Assembly: GCF_002575655.3 (NCBI RefSeq)
Contig: NC_053040.3
Span: 363,318,267 to 363,382,266 of the forward strand
Direction: 5' to 3'
From: Aegilops tauschii subsp. strangulata
Lineage: Eukaryota; Streptophyta; Magnoliopsida; Poales; Poaceae
DNA length: 64,000 bases
Shown: positions 34,861 to 45,277 of the stretch, in pieces
Numbering within the stretch: position 1 is the stretch's first letter
Layout: each line of letters starts with the position of its first letter
Notes under the pieces: model-generated
The model's input: the letters and a program-made list of their open reading frames with translations, nothing else
Database searches by the model: none
Told to the model about the DNA's origin: nothing
Program-made: the position numbers and the translations under genes

Positions 34861-35298
34861 TATTTTTCTTTATTTGTACACATTGTCACAACTTTGTATT
34901 CAGTTGTGATGTAAATTTTGATGCTGATCTGCGAATCATTGAGATGCATTAGCATGCATGTTAGTTTATTTGATGGAATGTTGTAACGAGAGAACTTTGG
35001 AGGCAAGAGGACACATGAAACCAAAGTGGAAAGCTTCATAGCATACATCATAATTTCATTATGCTGGAAAATTATGTGTACATATAAACATATCCCGGAA
35101 GCTTGATAGCAATGCCACAAATCATTCAAACTTCCTTTCGCCCACATGTGGGACAGCCAGAATCCGGGTCCACGTGCCACGCGCCAATATTCAGTGCACA
35201 ACTACTGGCGAGATTCACCCCGCTCGTTGCGCTGCAGTAATAATGACTAATGAGCAGTCAAATCACAGAGCTCCACCTTTCTTGCAGTACTAGTAAAA

Positions 35299-35391
35299 GT
35301 TGCTCGGGCGAAGCAACCATCATTTCACTCTTCGTTGAATGCGCTCGTACTACAATATTCCAAGAGTAAGTTGCTCGGACGAAGCAACCAT
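35299..35391. repeat. Duplicated hairpin gttgctcgg.cgaagcaac
   Basis: gttgctcgggcgaagcaaccat (35299-35320) and a one-base variant (35370-35391) lie 71 bp apart. Each is a self-complementary hairpin with a 6-bp stem, and the second abuts the Tourist-like MITE. Confidence 0.7.
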
Positions 35392-35393
35392 AA

Positions 35394-35554
35394 GAGCATG
35401 GTTAATAAATGTAGCCAACTGATGGCTATAAGGAACCGCCCTGTCATCTATAGCCATCATTAGTACCTTTTCATCTTCTCTCTATCTCTTTCTTCACATT
35501 TATTGCATTTACCTAGGAATGAGTATATAGCTAGGCTCTTGCATGTACTTGCTC
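35394..35554 (+). mobile_element. Tourist-like MITE 1 (PIF/Harbinger type)
   Basis: A 161-bp element beginning gagcatggttaat and ending catgtacttgctc is flanked by taa on both sides (35391-35393, 35555-35557). TWA target duplications and GAGC...GCTC ends are Tourist features. The inner sequence is AT-rich and noncoding. Confidence 0.65.
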
Positions 35555-35653
35555 TAAGTACACGGTGCCAATGGTTGGTGAGATTTGTTAATTGAGCCCT
35601 ATAAGGGCTTATTTGATTCAAAGGATTCTCAAAGGAACTTTGGAGGATTCTAA

Positions 35654-35876
35654 GAGCAAGTACAATAGTGGGCTTATAGCCTGCTTACATGGCAATTTTG
35701 CCTATGTGGAGGAGAGAGACATGAAAAAATAAGGGGAGTGGGCTCTCATGCAAGAGCCTGGCTATATGCGTGCTCCAAGGCAGATGCAATAAATGCGAGG
35801 AAAGAGATAGAGAGAAGATGAGAAAAAGTACTAATCTTATAGCGAACCTTATAGCTAACCTTATTGTATACCGAGC
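35654..35876 (+). mobile_element. Tourist-like MITE 2, degenerate right end
   Basis: This starts after taa (35651-35653) with gagcaagtacaatagtgggc, the inverse of MITE 1's right end. The right terminus (near 35876, attgtataccgagc) is only a poor inverse, and a target duplication is not visible there. It lies just upstream of the ATG at 35881. Confidence 0.5.
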
Positions 35877-35880
35877 AGCC

Positions 35881-36247
35881 ATGGCGGGTCTCCATCGACG
35901 GCGCCGTCGCCGGCCACTTCATCCACGGCGTCTCTCCCCCATGTCGTTGCTTCCTCGGCGGCGACTTCCACACCGGCACTACCTGCAGCTGCTCCGGCTC
36001 TCGCTCGCGCAGCTGCTGCTGCTGCTCGGGCTCTCGCTCGTGCTGTGGCTCTGTTCTTGCTGTCGGTCGTGCTGTTGCACTGCTCTTGCTTTCGTTCGTG
36101 CTGCTGCTCTGCTCTGCTATTGCTGTCGGTCACGCTGCTGCTTCGCTCTTGCTCTCGTTCATGCTGCTGCTCTGCTCTTGCTCTCGCTCGTGCTGCTACT
36201 GCTGCTACTGCACGACCTCCGGCAGCTACAGGAGATGCTGCTTTAGC
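35881..36247 (+). repeat. CTG-rich minisatellite with fortuitous frames
   Basis: This consists of about seven degenerate copies of a 27-33 bp unit (gctcttgctctcgctcgtgctgctg). All three frames are open and give Leu/Ala/Cys-rich repeats, so the apparent proteins are composition artefacts. The ATG at 35881 gives an Arg/Leu-rich leader only. A reverse-strand counterpart lies at 30455-30640. Confidence 0.65.
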
Positions 36248-36545
36248 GCTCGCTCGCGGTGCTGCTGCACGACTTGCTCTCTACTAGTGCGTTCCCTGCT
36301 CGAGCGGCTGCTGATTTAGATCACTGCTTCTCTGCTACTAGTGCTCGAACACCCTAAACTTCTATTGCAATGCTCTGCTACTAGTTCAATCAGTTTCGAC
36401 AGTAAAATTTAGTTTCGACTGTAAAGTTCAGTTTCTTCAGTTAAGTTCAGAGTGAACAGTATTTACAGCATCTGTCGGAGCGGCCGTGGCACGGCTGATG
36501 CGTTTTATATCTAGCACTTTTTGGTGATGTATTTCACATCATCTA

Positions 36546-36797
36546 TTGCAGATGATATTAGAGTCCCACTTCAGATTAACGTTGTCTGTCTTGTCCTGCT
36601 TCAGCCTCGCCGCCGTACACCTCACCGAAGCTGCTCCAACAATCGAACCGTCCATCACAGTGGAGCAGTACCCTCGGCGCCATGTCCAGAGGCCTCAGAT
36701 CTTCTTCCCCGCCTTCGACAGTCACACCAGCATCACCATCCTCCACGTCCAACCCAATGATGCTGAGGTCGACAAGGCTATGCCAAAGAGGTTGTAC
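36546..36797 (+). pseudogene. CACTA-1 gene, upstream exon-like segment
   Basis: The open segment contains RPQIFFPAFDSHTSITIL and ends caaagag|gttgtacactcatcgc, a plausible GT donor. A diverged second copy of the core (QIIFPVAGSHTNCITIT) occurs at 37318-37500. It belongs with the exon array downstream by position and orientation. No domain is recognised. Confidence 0.4.
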
Positions 36798-37317
36798 ACT
36801 CATCGCATCACTTTGTTACTCTGCATTCATGTCGATCCCTCAGGGATCATTTGCTATGGAACTACTATGGTAGTGCTATTCATGCATTTGGTTAGAAGGA
36901 GTGGAGCAAAGCAAAACTTGAGGATTTTTTTCCTTTGGTGTCTCTTTCAAAGAAAAAATGTAGGAACTTTAATATCCACTTGGACGTCCGCTTCAAATTA
37001 ATATGCATGAAGAACATGACTGATTGCATTAATGGCATAATAAGATTCTTATTTGTTTTTCATTTTCACGTGGTTTGACTTTAATTTGACCATGTTTCTC
37101 CATTCCTGTGTTCTTCCAATTCATGTGAACCAAACACCCAGGTTGACAGAAATCCTATGTTTGCAAATGCTCTGTTTTGGACGTGCATTCCTATCCTATT
37201 CCTGTGTTTTTCATGTCCCTGCGTTTATAGAATCCTCCAATTCTAAGGAGCCCTTACAGATTTACTTCATTTCCAGATTGGCGTCAAAGAAAACTCTCTG
37301 TGTTATGTCCCGCTCCT

Positions 37318-37500
37318 GCCGTGCCGTCATCCACCCCACTTGAGGTGCACCATCGACGGAAGTGTTCGCTGCAGCAGAGATTCCCCCTGCAGACTTTCTT
37401 TCGCCGCCTCAGATCATCTTCCCCGTTGCCGGCAGCCACACCAACTGCATTACCATCACCGACTGAGCAGATGAACCTGGGGACTACACAGTTCCGGAAG
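37318..37500 (+). pseudogene. CACTA-1 gene, duplicated upstream exon-like segment
   Basis: This is a diverged copy of the 36546-36797 segment, ending ttccggaagag followed by aggtcaca. It contains TGA codons in the homologous frame, so it is decayed. Confidence 0.35.
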
Positions 37501-37845
37501 AGAGGTCACACTCTTTTGTGTCTGCTTACGTTATACATCGGTTATTATCACCTGCTACTTTATCGTTCAAACTTGAGTTTTAAATGCCCGTGGGGCACAT
37601 ATTGAGGCAGCAACGAATAGTATCTGTCTACTATCTGGTTCATCTGGGGTCTTCTATGTGGTTCATGTTGGGTGGGCAACAAACAGTAAATGATCCATTG
37701 TCTATCTTTTTAAACTGAAGCTATAATCTACCTGCTATCATTAGTTTTGGATCTATCCACTCGTTTGCTGCCATCAGTCTTGATTTCTGCATGCACCCCT
37801 TAGGCCTTACATAATCTAACTATGTTTTTTTATTATGCATGTCAG

Positions 37846-38038
37846 TTATTGTACACAATTGTACTGAACATGTAGAGAAAAAGAGAAGACTGTTGCGTGG
37901 GAATATAATGTCAGGCATACGCCGCTCCATGGTGGGCGAAGTGGCCCCCCTCCCGCCAATCCAGATTGTAGTCCAGAGGAAGATAACTATTCAGAGGGGG
38001 ATTCAGAGGGAGCCGACCACTCCTATTTACCCCCAGAG
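37846..38038 (+). pseudogene. Exon module 1 of the CACTA-1 gene
   Basis: A likely exon follows an acceptor gcatgtcag and ends at ccccagag|gtgtttgctc. The frame ending in phase 0 encodes an acidic tail (SPEEDNYSEGDSEGADHSY then LPPE), very like module 3. An in-frame TGA lies near its start. The intron that follows opens with gtgtttgctctaa, shared with modules 2 and 3. Confidence 0.5.
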
Positions 38039-38180
38039 GTGTTTGCTCTAATCTGGCATGCTGATGTTGGTCATACCATGCATATGGCGCCTCGCATTGC
38101 TTACATTATACATCTTATATGTCATCAGCTTAGTTTAGATTGCTTTGTGTGAATGCCACCTGTTTGGTTTCTATATCATA

Positions 38181-38336
38181 CTTCCACCGTTCCTAAATAT
38201 TTGTCTTTTTAGAGATATCAACAAGTATGTGGTATGTGGTAGTCCATTTGAAAACTCTAAAATATGTCTATATACATCCGTATGTGGTAGTCCATTTGAA
38301 AACTCTAAAAAGACAAATATTTAGGAATGGAGGGAG
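38181..38336 (+). mobile_element. Stowaway MITE (Tc1/mariner type)
   Basis: The 156-bp element runs from cttccaccgttcctaaatat to atatttaggaatggagggag, flanked by TA on both sides (38179-38180, 38337-38338). The terminal repeats are the standard Triticeae Stowaway ends with two changes in the left one. An internal duplicated ttgaaaactctaaaa block lies on both sides of the centre. It sits in an intron of the exon array. Confidence 0.9.
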
Positions 38337-38515
38337 TATATGGGAATTATGCAATGCCATCTTCTTTAGCCAGGCATCATATACAGGAATCATGCAATGC
38401 CATCCTGTTTAGCTAGTCATCGTATATGTGAATTGTATCGTTCCATAATTTCTTTCATAATGTATTCCATTTGTCAACAGCGTTTATACATTCATCTACT
38501 CTTCCTGTGCATCAG

Positions 38516-38626
38516 CCATTTGAGTCGGTCATGGGAAAATCTGGAGTGAAAACAAGGTCTTCTGAGCAGTTAGTGCTACCTGTCGATGCAGATTTCTTGC
38601 TGGTTACAGATAGCGATCCCCCCGAA
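38516..38626 (+). pseudogene. Exon module 2 of the CACTA-1 gene
   Basis: The acceptor is gtgcatcag| and the donor gaa|gtgcatgctc; the exon is 111 nt, phase 0 at both ends, and fully open. It encodes PFESVMGKSGVKTRSSEQ, then LVLPVDAD and a short acidic end ...DSDPPE. Compared with module 3 the acidic SEEDSETDDQSYI stretch is deleted. Confidence 0.6.
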
Positions 38627-38924
38627 GTGCATGCTCTAACTTGGCAGGGTTATATTGCTCATATCATGCATATGGTGTCTTTCATTGCCATGCCATCTTC
38701 TTAGATTAGACATGCTTTGTGTGAATGCCTCATGTTTGCTTTCTATATCAGATATGTGAATTATGCAATGCCATGTTTTTCAGCCAGTTATCATATACGT
38801 GAATTATGCACCGCCATGTAGCCACGCATCATATATGTGAATTATCTCATGCCATCTTTTTTTCCATTACGTATTCCATTTGTCGACAATCTGTGTATAT
38901 TGAACTACTCTTCATGTGTAACAG

Positions 38925-39074
38925 CCATTTGAGCCGGTTATGGAAAAATCAGGAGTGAAAACAAGGTCTTCAGAGCAGGCAATGATACCTATTGAAGCAT
39001 ATATCTAGATAGTTACAGGTAGCTCCTCAGAGGAGGATTCAGAGACAGATGACCAGTCCTATATCCCACCTGAG
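38925..39074 (+). pseudogene. Exon module 3 of the CACTA-1 gene
   Basis: The acceptor is gtaacag| and the donor cctgag|gtgtatgctc; the exon is 150 nt, phase 0 at both ends. It encodes PFEPVMEKSGVKTRSSEQ and then an acidic tail SSSEEDSETDDQSYIPPE. A TAG codon interrupts the frame between the two parts, so this copy cannot give a full protein unless skipped. Confidence 0.6.
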
Positions 39075-39551
39075 GTGTATGCTCTAAGTTGCAATGTTTA
39101 TATTTCTCATATCATGCATATGGTGTCTTGCATTGCTTAGTTTAGACATCATATGCACAATATTGAATTCCATCTGCTTAGTTTAGAGATCATACATGCG
39201 AGTGCTAGCTGCTTAGTATATGAATCAATTATGTCAATTATATGATGCCATCATGTATACTTAGACAACATGTATGTGAATTATTTCATCCCAACCTATT
39301 TTAGAAAGACATCATATAGTTTTGTCATGTCATCCTGTTTAGATACTCATCATATGTTGAATTATGCCATTATATCCTGTTAAGTTATCCATCATATATC
39401 TGAAACGGTGCCATGCTATCCTGTTTAGTTAGCCATCATACATGTGAAACTGTGTCATGTTGTCCTGTTTGGTTAGACAACATATATGTGAATTACCACA
39501 TCTGTCTATCATACAATGACTGTACATTCAATTTCTTTTCTTGTTTATCAG

Positions 39552-40025
39552 CCATTTGAATTGGAGGGGGTGATGGCAGTATCTAAGGGAGCAAAAACCC
39601 GTTCTTCACAAAAGATGGTGCTACCCGTCGATGCAGATAGAACCATGGTTGTACTGGCCCACGAACTAGCCCCACCACACATAATCGAGACTCTTCCAGA
39701 TTGCACACTTACATCGTTGGACAGAGAACCAGCTACAACCCATCTAACCCCAACTCCACCGGATAGTAACCCACTTCTAGTTGACACAGCACCATGTCCA
39801 CCACAGAGTACCCCCACATGAGCAGTTTCTAAAGCAACTGCAGTGCACAAAGCAGGAAGACCACCACAGCGAACCCAAACTCCACATTTAAAGCAGAAGA
39901 GCAACTATTCTCAGGTCAATTCCGTAGCTATGGTCCATACTCCTTTGAAGTTGCATCACTGTATTTACTCATACCAACTACTTTCGAATTTGAAGGATCC
40001 AATTGAAACTCCAATGGCGCAATAG
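39552..40025 (+). pseudogene. Exon module 4 of the CACTA-1 gene (long form)
   Basis: After the acceptor ttatcag| the exon repeats the module start (PFELEGVMAVSKGAKTRSSQ) and then LPVDAD. It continues into a Pro/Thr-rich and basic region (KAGRPPQRTQTPHLKQKS) to the donor caatag|gtatgt. It is 474 nt, phase 0. TGA at 39819-39821 and TAG just before the donor break the frame. Confidence 0.5.
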
Positions 40026-40380
40026 GTATGTTTAAACCTATTTCTTTAACCGGATTGCTGTTCTAACTTCCTGCTCTATGTTGATTTCAGTTTCAGTTGT
40101 ATAAACAGTTATGTTCTCATGTGACGCACATTACAAGTGTTGCCAATACTGTGTAGTTTCTCACACTTATATTCTGCCTATGCTGCTGTGTCTTAAAAAT
40201 ATATGATTAGAACTATGTCTCTATCTTGATTTGGCAACATAAACTAGAATGATACGGACAATACAGTGACCATAGTACATAGATATATGTTTGTTTCATG
40301 CTGTTATTCTGTCCACCTTACTACTGAACTAGTTTACCTACATGCTAAACCTGTGATGTGTCTGCTTGTTTCTCTTTTAG

Positions 40381-40406
40381 AATGCGAACAGAATATTGGA
40401 GAAGAG
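40381..40406 (+). pseudogene. Last exon of the CACTA-1 gene, part before the Copia insertion
   Basis: After the acceptor tctcttttag| the phase-0 frame reads NANRILEK and is cut at aagag, where the Copia element begins. It continues at 48630 with one copy of the aagag duplication removed. Confidence 0.6.
40402..40406. repeat. Target-site duplication aagag (left)
   Basis: The five bases before the Copia 5' LTR are identical to 48625-48629 after the 3' LTR. Confidence 0.9.
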
Positions 40407-42174
40407 TGAAGGAAATATGCCCTAGAGGCAATAATAAAGTTGTTATTTTATATTTCCTTATATCATGATAAATGTTTATTATTCATGCTAGAATTGTATT
40501 AACCGGAAACTTCATACATGTGTGGATACATAGACAAAACACCGTGTCCCTAGTAACCCTCTACTAGACTAGCTCGTTAATGAAAGATGGTTATGTTTCC
40601 TAACCATAGACATGTGTTGTCATTTGATGAATAGGATCACATCATTAGGAGAATGATGTGATGGACAAGACCCATACGTTAGCATAACATATTGATAGTT
40701 CAGTTTTATTGTTGTTGGTTTCTTCATGTCAAATACATATTCCTTCGACTATGAGATTATGCAACTCCCGGATACCGTAGGAATTCATTGTGTGCTATCA
40801 AACGTCACAACGTAACTGGGTGATTATAAAGATGCTCTACAGGTATCTCCAAAGGTGTTTGTTGGGTTGGCATAGATCAAGATTAGGATTTGTCACACCG
40901 AGTATCAGAGAGGTATCTCTGGGCCCTCTCGGTAATGCACATCATAAGAAGCCTTGCAAGCAAAGTGACTAATGAGTTAGTTGCAAGATGATGTATTACA
41001 TAACGAGTAAAGAGACTTTCCAGTAATGAGATTGAACTAGGTATGAAGATACCGACGATCGAATCTCGGGTAAGTAATATACCGACGACAAAGGGAATAA
41101 CGTATGTTGTCATAACGGTTTGACCGATAAAGATCTTCGTAGAATATGTGGGAGCCAATATGAGCATCCAGGTTCCGCTATTGGTTATTGGCCGGAGAGG
41201 TGTCTTGGTCATGTCTATATAGTTCTCGAACCCGTAGGGTCCGCACGCTTAACGTTCGATGATGATTTTGTATTATATGAGTTACGTGATTTGGTGACCG
41301 AATGTTGTTCGGAGTCCCGGATGAGATCACGGACATGACGAGTCTCGAAATGGTCGAGAGGTAAAGATTGATATATAGGACGATAGTATTCGGACACCGG
41401 AAGTGCTCTGGAGGATACCGGGTACATATCGGGTCACCAGAAAGGAGTTTCGAGCAACCCCGGCAAAGATATGGGCTTAATGGGCCGAGGGAGGGACAGA
41501 CGAGCCCACAAGGGGCTGGTGCGCCCCTTCCCTGGCCGCAGGCCCTAGAGGAAGGAAAGGAAGGGGCGCCACCTCCTCCTGCCTTCCCCCCTTGGTGGGA
41601 GAAAGGAAAGGGGGGGGGGGCGCCACCTCCTTCTTCCTTCCCCTCATCGCCAAAAGAAGGAAAGGGGGGGCGCCGGCCTAGGGCAGGAGCCCAAGTAGGA
41701 TCCCTCCTACTTGGGGTGCCCCTAGGGCTCCTCCCTCTCCCTCCCACCTATATATATGAAGGGGGGAGGCGCCTAGAACACACACCAACCATTGTTAGCC
41801 GTGTTCGGCGCCCCCTCCACAGTTTACGCCTCGGTCATATTCACGTAGTGCTTAGGCGAAGCCTTGCGCAGATCACTTCACCGTCACCATACCGTCGTGC
41901 TGACGGAACTCTCCCTCGACACTTTGCTGGATCAAGAGTTCGAGGGACGTCGTCGAGCTGCACGTGTGCAAAACTCGGAGGTGCCGTACGTTCGGTGCTT
42001 GATTGGTCGGAACGAGAAGAAGTTCGACTACATCAACCGCATTGTCAAACGCTTCCGCTTTCATTCTACGAGGGTACGTGGAAACACTATCCCCCTCTCA
42101 TTGCTATGCATCTCCTAGATAGACTTGCATGAGCGTAGGATTTTTTTTGAAATTTCATGCTACGTTTCCCAACA
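40407..42174 (+). repeat. 5' LTR of the Copia element
   Basis: The LTR runs from tgaaggaaatatgccctag to tacgtttcccaaca (1768 bp). Normal members of the group start tgttggaaatatgccc, so the first bases are changed in both LTRs here (tgaag). A TATA box tatatatatg lies at 41749-41758. A GC-rich block of ggaaggaaagg and ggcgccacc words lies at 41515-41700. Confidence 0.93.
41749..41758 (+). promoter_or_regulatory. TATA box of the Copia 5' LTR
   Basis: tatatatatg follows ccctcccacc, at the usual place for this LTR group. The same box is in the 3' LTR near 48189-48198. Confidence 0.6.
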
Positions 42175-42175
42175 G

Positions 42176-42191
42176 TGGCATCAGAGCCAGG
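42176..42191 (+). promoter_or_regulatory. Primer-binding site
   Basis: tggcatcagagccagg begins one base after the LTR. It differs at one position from tggtatcagagc, the site complementary to the initiator methionine tRNA used by plant Copia elements. Confidence 0.85.
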
Positions 42192-42264
42192 TCTATGCGT
42201 AGATGATATGCACGAGTAGAACACAAAGAGTTGTTGGCGGTGATCGTCATACTACTTACCAGCA

Positions 42265-44053
42265 ATGTCTTATTTTGATTCGGCGGTATTGTTGGATGAA
42301 GCGGCCTGGACCAACCTTACATGACCACGTTCATGAGACCTGTTCCACCGACAGACATGCAACTAGTTTTGCATAAAGGTGGCTGGCGGGTGTCTGTTTC
42401 TCCAACTTTAGTTGACTCAAATTTGACTGCGGCCGGTCCTTGTTGAAGGTTAAAGCACCAAACTTGATTGTTGTAGAAGCAATAGTTGGTGAGACGATCA
42501 CGACGCTACGATGGAGATCAAGATGTCGAGCCTGTGACGATGGAGATCATGAGGATGCTTTGGAGATGGATATCAAAAGCACAAGATGATGATGGCCATA
42601 TCATGTCACATATTTTGATTGCATGTGATGTTTATCTTTTATGCATCTTATTTTGCTTAGTACGGCGGTAGCATTATAAGATGATCCCTTAACTAAATTT
42701 CAAGGTATAAGTGTTCTCCCTGAGTATGCACCGTTGCGAAAGTTCTTCATGCCGAGACACCACGTGATGATCGGGTGTGATAGGCTCTACGTTCACATAC
42801 AACGGGTGCAAGACAGTTTTGCACATGCAGAATACTTGGGTTAAACTTGACGAGCCTAGCATGTACAGACATGGCCTCGGAACACTGGAGACCGAAAGGT
42901 CGAACGTGAATCATATAGTAGATATGATCAACACAGAGATGTTCACCATTCATGACTACTCCATCTCACATGATGATCGTACATGGTTTAGGTGATTTGG
43001 ATCACGTTACACTTAGATGACTTGAGGGATGTCAGTTTAAGTGGGAGTTCTTAAGTAATTTGATTAATTAAACTTAAATTTATCATGAACTTAGTCCTGA
43101 TAGTATTTGCAAATTATGTTGTAGATCAATAGCTCGTGTTGTAGCTCCCCTATGTTTTATTGATATGTTCCTAGAGAAAACTAAGTTGAAAGATGATAGT
43201 AGCAATGATGCGGACTGGGTCCGTGATCTGAGGATTATCCTCATTGCTGCATAGAAGAATTATGTCCTTAATGCACAGCTAGGTGATAGACCTATTGCAG
43301 GAGCAGATGCAGACGTTATGAACGTTTGGCAAGCTAGATATGATGACTACTTGATAGTTTAGTGCACCATGCTTTACGGCTTAGAACCGGGACTTCAAAA
43401 ACATTTTGAACACCACGGAGCATATGAGATGTTCCAAGTGCTGAAATTGGTATTTCAGACTCATGCCCGTGTCAAGAGGTATGAGACCTCTGACAAAGTA
43501 CTTTGCCTACAAGATGGAGGAGAATAGCTCAACCAGTGAGCATGTGCTCAGAATGTCTGGGTACCACAATCGCTTGAATCAAGTGGGAGTTAATCTTCCA
43601 GATAAGATAGTGATTGACAAAGTTCTCTAGTCACTATCACCAAGCTACTAGAACTTCGTGATGAACTATAATATGCAAGGGGTGACGAAAATGATTCCTG
43701 AGCTCTTCGCGATGCTGAAATCAGCGAAGGTGGAAATCAAGAAAGAGCATCAAGTGTTGATGATTAACAAGACCACTAGGTTCAATAAAAAGGGCAAGGG
43801 AAATAAAGGGAACTTCAAGAAGAATGGCAAGTAAGTTGCCGCTCCCATGAAGAAGCCTAAAACTAGACCTAAGCCTGAAACTGAGTGCTTCTACTGCAAA
43901 GGGAATGGTCACTGGAAGCGGAACTACCCCAAATACTTGGCAGATAAGAAGGATGGCAAAGTGAACAAAGGTATATTTGATATACATGTTATTGATGTGT
44001 ACTTTACTAGTGTTCATAGTAACCCTAGGGTATTTGATCGGTTCAGTTGCTAA
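42265..44053 (+). pseudogene. Copia gag region, decayed
   Basis: The region starts near the ATG at 42265 (MSYFDSAVLLDEAAWTN). Recognisable blocks follow: DWVRDLRIIL, DDYLI, HGAYEMFQVLK, KVEIKKEHQVLMINKT and the basic tract before the zinc knuckle. Many stops and frame changes are present. The knuckle at about 43880-43925 reads CFYCKGNGHWKRNY: the spacing of CX2CX4HX4C is kept but the last Cys is Tyr. Gag would form the virus-like particle of the retrotransposon; this copy cannot. Confidence 0.75.
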
Positions 44054-44089
44054 GATCACCATCGCATACTCCCTCTACCTCCGGGATTA

Positions 44090-45265
44090 GTGTTGAACCT
44101 AAATAAATGTTATTTAGTGTTTGCGTTGAGCATGAATACGATTGGATCATGTTTATTGCAATACGGTTATTCATTTAAGTCAGAGAATAATTGTTGTTCT
44201 GTTTACATGAATAAAACCTTCTATGGTCATACACCAAATGTTAATGGTTTATTGAATCTCGATCGTAGTGATACACATATTCATATTATTGATGCCAAAA
44301 GATTCAAAGTTGATAATGATAGTGCAACATACTTGTGGCACTGCCGTTTTGGTCATATTGGTGTAAAGCGCATGAAGAAACTCCATGCGGATGGACTTTT
44401 GGAATCACTTGATTATGAATCATTTGATGCTTGCGAACCATGCCTCATGGGGAAGATGACTAGAACTCTGTTCTCCGGAACAATGGAGCGAGCCAATGAC
44501 TTATTGGAAATAATACATACCGATGTATGCGGTCCGATGAGTGTTGAGGCACGCGGCGGGTATCATTATTTTTTGACCTTCACAGATGATTTAAGCAGAT
44601 ATGTGTATATCTACTTAATGAAACACAAGTCTAAAACATTTGAAAAGTTCAAAGAATTTCAGAGTGAAGTGGAGAATCATCGTAACAAGAAAATAAAGTT
44701 TCTACGATCTGATCGCGGTGGCGAATATTTGAGTTATGAGTTTGGCCTTCATTTAAAACAATGTAGAATAGTTTCACAACTCACGCCACCTGGAACACCA
44801 CAACATAATGGTGTGTCCGGACGTCATAACCGTACTTTATTAGATATAGTGTGATCTATGATGTGTCTTACCGATTTACCACTATTGTTTTGGGGTTATG
44901 CATTAGAGATAGCTGCATTCACTTTAAATAGGGCACCGTCTAAATCCGTTGAGACGACACCGTATGAATTGTGGTTTGGCAAGAAACCTAAGCTATTGTT
45001 TCTTAAAGTTTGGGGTTGCGATGCTTATGTGAAAAAGCTTCAACCTGATAAGCTCGAACCCAAATCGGAGAAGTGCGTCTTCATAGGATACCTAAAAGAA
45101 ACTGTTGGGTATACCTTCTATCACAGATCCGAAGGCAAGATCTTTGTTGCTAAGAATGGATCCTTTCTAGAGAAGGAGTTTCTCTCGAAAGAAGTGAGTG
45201 GGAGGAAAGTAGAACTTGATGAGGTAATTGTACCTTCTCTCGAATTGGAAAGTAGCTCATCATAG
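44090..45265 (+). pseudogene. Copia integrase region, decayed
   Basis: The N-terminal HHCC zinc finger is present (HCRFGH...CEPC). The core has the first acidic residue in HTDVCGPM and the second in RSDRGGEY. In the third catalytic block, normally NGVAERxNRT, the sequence is NGVSGRHNRT, so the catalytic Glu is Gly. A TGA at 44852-44854 breaks the frame; the domain continues in the same frame (LPLLFWGYALEIAAFTLNR) to a TAG near 45263. Both the stop and the lost Glu make it inactive. Confidence 0.85.
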
Positions 45266-45277
45266 AAAACCGTTCCC

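Noticed and set aside
35770..36319. Frames of 80-158 codons in the CTG-rich minisatellite
   Set aside because: Three frames are open at once and encode Leu/Ala/Cys or Ser/Arg repeats, which follow from the repeat unit.
31251..36545. Left terminus of CACTA-1
   Set aside because: I looked for CACTACAAAA and for the inverse of tcatcacggaagtgtat on the left side and found no match, so no left end is annotated.
41178..42132. ORFs of 189 and 254 codons in the Copia 5' LTR
   Set aside because: They lie in the LTR, partly in the GC-rich ggaagg/ggcgcc block, and are not preserved in frame in the 3' LTR.
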